A DNA stretch of 33,102 bases from an uncultured Lachnospiraceae bacterium (GTDB taxonomy: Bacteria > Bacillota > Clostridia > Lachnospirales > Lachnospiraceae): contig CAJUHG010000027.1 of the NCBI GenBank assembly GCA_910586005.1, forward strand, positions 1 to 33,102, in the 5' to 3' direction. How positions within the stretch are numbered: the stretch's first letter is position 1; each line of letters starts with the position of its first letter. Below, piece after piece: positions 31,940 to 33,102 of this stretch. Under the pieces are notes generated by a model. It searched no databases, was not told where the DNA came from, and saw only the letters and a program-made list of their open reading frames with translations. The translations under genes and the position numbers were made by a program.

Positions 31940-32308
31940 AAGTTTCAACAATATTAGTATATTTCTGATAATCAACCAATGGTGGAATTACTGAAAATCA
32001 ACCGTCAGTTTAGGTTATATTTCTTTAAATATTATAAGATTGAGATTAGGCTAAAATAAATTTCTGTTTATGTAAAATAGAAAAATTAAACACTTAAAAT
32101 GCCCCTTCGCTACTTGCTTGATGATGTTACATACATCTTAAATGGAAATAATTTATTAGAAATATTAAATAAAAATATGATATTCATAAGTTAATCTAAT
32201 AAAAATATTATGATATATAATTGGCAATTTCTAGTTAAGCAAGGTATAATCATAGTGAAAGTTGAAACCACTTGTAACCATACCAATTACAAATATAGGA
32301 GGAAAACA
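31940..32308 (+). promoter_or_regulatory. 369-base gap before purM with a good promoter at its end
   Basis: The first 280 bases are AT-rich and hold no gene. An 8-base direct repeat, AATCAACC, occurs at 31970-31977 and 31996-32003. The useful part is a promoter: TTGGCA (32221-32226) and a perfect TATAAT (32245-32250) with an 18-base spacer, giving a start near 32257 and a leader of about 50 bases. The leader has no purine riboswitch core. Confidence 0.65.
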
Positions 32309-33102
32309 ATGGATTACAAAAATTCAGGCGTAGATATTGAAGCGGGATATAAGTCTGTAGAATTGATGAAAAAGCATGTACAGCAGACTATGAGACCAGA
32401 GGTGTTGACAAACTTAGGAGGATTTTCAGGCGCATTTTCTATGGAAAAATTTAAAGATATGGAAAAACCTACCTTAGTATCTGGTACAGATGGAGTTGGA
32501 ACTAAGTTAAAATTGGCATTTTTATTAGATAAGCATGATACAATTGGCATTGACTGTGTGGCGATGTGTGTAAATGATATTGCCTGTGCTGGTGGTGAAC
32601 CATTATTTTTCTTGGATTATATTGCTTGTGGAAAGAATTTTCCAGAAAAAATAGCAACCATCGTAAGTGGAGTAGCTGAGGGATGTAAACAAAGTAACGC
32701 TGCATTAATTGGTGGTGAAACAGCAGAAATGCCAGGGTTTTATCCAGAAGATGAATATGATTTGGCTGGATTCGCAGTAGGTGTTGTGGATGAAAAAAAT
32801 ATTATTACTGGAAAAGATGTAAATGCAGGTGACATATTGATTGGTATGGCAAGTTCTGGAGTGCATTCTAATGGATTTTCTCTCATACGTAAGATATTTA
32901 AAATGGATAAAGAAACCTTAAATACTTATTATGAAGAATTGGGAAAAACGCTTGGAGAAGCATTATTGGAACCAACTAAGATATATGTAAAGGCACTTCG
33001 CTCCATCAGAGAAGCTGGTATTTCCATCAAGGCATGTAGCCATATTACAGGCGGAGGTTTTTATGAAAATGTACCTAGAATGTTACCAGAAGGAAAACAT
33101 AC
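32309..33102 (+). CDS. purM: Phosphoribosylformylglycinamidine cyclo-ligase, 3' end outside the window
   Basis: PurM (AIR synthetase) closes the imidazole ring of the purine precursor using ATP. The first 264 codons are present and open to the window edge. Motifs are MDYKNSGVDIEAGY at the start, VSGTDGVGTKLKLAF (about residues 58-72), CVNDIACAGGEPLFFLDYIA, GGETAEMPGFY and SSGVHSNGFSLIRK, then SHITGGGFYENVPRML. ATAGGAGG gives a strong start at 32309. Its own promoter lies just upstream, so it is transcribed independently of purE here. Confidence 0.97.
   Translation, partial: MDYKNSGVDIEAGYKSVELMKKHVQQTMRPEVLTNLGGFSGAFSMEKFKDMEKPTLVSGTDGVGTKLKLAFLLDKHDTIGIDCVAMCVNDIACAGGEPLFFLDYIACGKNFPEKIATIVSGVAEGCKQSNAALIGGETAEMPGFYPEDEYDLAGFAVGVVDEKNIITGKDVNAGDILIGMASSGVHSNGFSLIRKIFKMDKETLNTYYEELGKTLGEALLEPTKIYVKALRSIREAGISIKACSHITGGGFYENVPRMLPEGKH

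Noticed and set aside
31940..32220. Insertion-sequence remnant before purM, suggested by AATCAACC repeats
   Set aside because: No transposase fragment, terminal inverted repeats or target duplication could be identified in the AT-rich sequence.

Overview
The window is an AT-rich chromosomal segment from an anaerobic Firmicute. It is most likely a Lachnospiraceae-type clostridium, judging from AAGGAGG ribosome binding sites, consensus SigA promoters, the DUF1836, DUF1653 and DUF6142-like proteins, and an InlB-repeat surface protein. No rRNA, tRNA, intact mobile element, phage gene or CRISPR array was seen. Gene calls rest on motif recognition; no database was searched.

Layout. 61-4191: a 1376-residue secreted protein with a Lys/Glu-rich helical stretch and Listeria-Bacteroides repeats. 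4357-5379 (minus): a lipoprotein of the NMT1/SsuA substrate-binding type. 5501-6781: a PHP-domain phosphatase behind a strong promoter and a short terminated leader, then a YerC-type TrpR-like regulator. 6933-7598 (minus): a DUF1836 protein, divergent from the next block. 7789-17043: a signalling block of histidine kinase, REC/HD-GYP regulator, cheR, cheB, a CheY-like regulator, cheA, cheW and a chemoreceptor with almost no extracellular part. 17283-19341: a Ktr/Trk-type potassium uptake pair. 19548-20634: a PAP2 phosphatase and a DUF1653 protein. 20894-25617: pyrimidine genes pyrC-pyrF-pyrK-pyrD-pyrE. 25628-26566: three small membrane proteins. 26592-28661: a long M29-type aminopeptidase. 28721-29221: purE. 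29316-31061 (minus): a classical chemoreceptor with a four-helix-bundle-like sensor. 31370-31939: an ECF-transporter S component. 32309 to the window end: purM, cut by the edge.

How the parts fit. The chemotaxis block holds a kinase, adaptor, methylation enzymes, output regulator and receptor, but no flagellar gene, cheC, cheD or cheX. The kinase/HD-GYP pair in front could link receptor signalling to cyclic-di-GMP turnover. The pyr genes cover the late steps of UMP synthesis, from dihydroorotate formation to UMP; pyrB, carAB and pyrR are not here. purE and purM are separated by a convergent chemoreceptor gene and a vitamin-type ECF gene.

The most unusual material lies between genes. A 42-43 bp imperfect palindrome occurs three times, each just after a stop codon and followed within a few bases by a different strong hairpin; a half copy follows purE. 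Several leaders or intergenic stretches have well-formed pairing that I could not assign to a known riboswitch: before the PHP gene, cheR, the PAP2 gene and pyrC, and between pyrF and pyrK.
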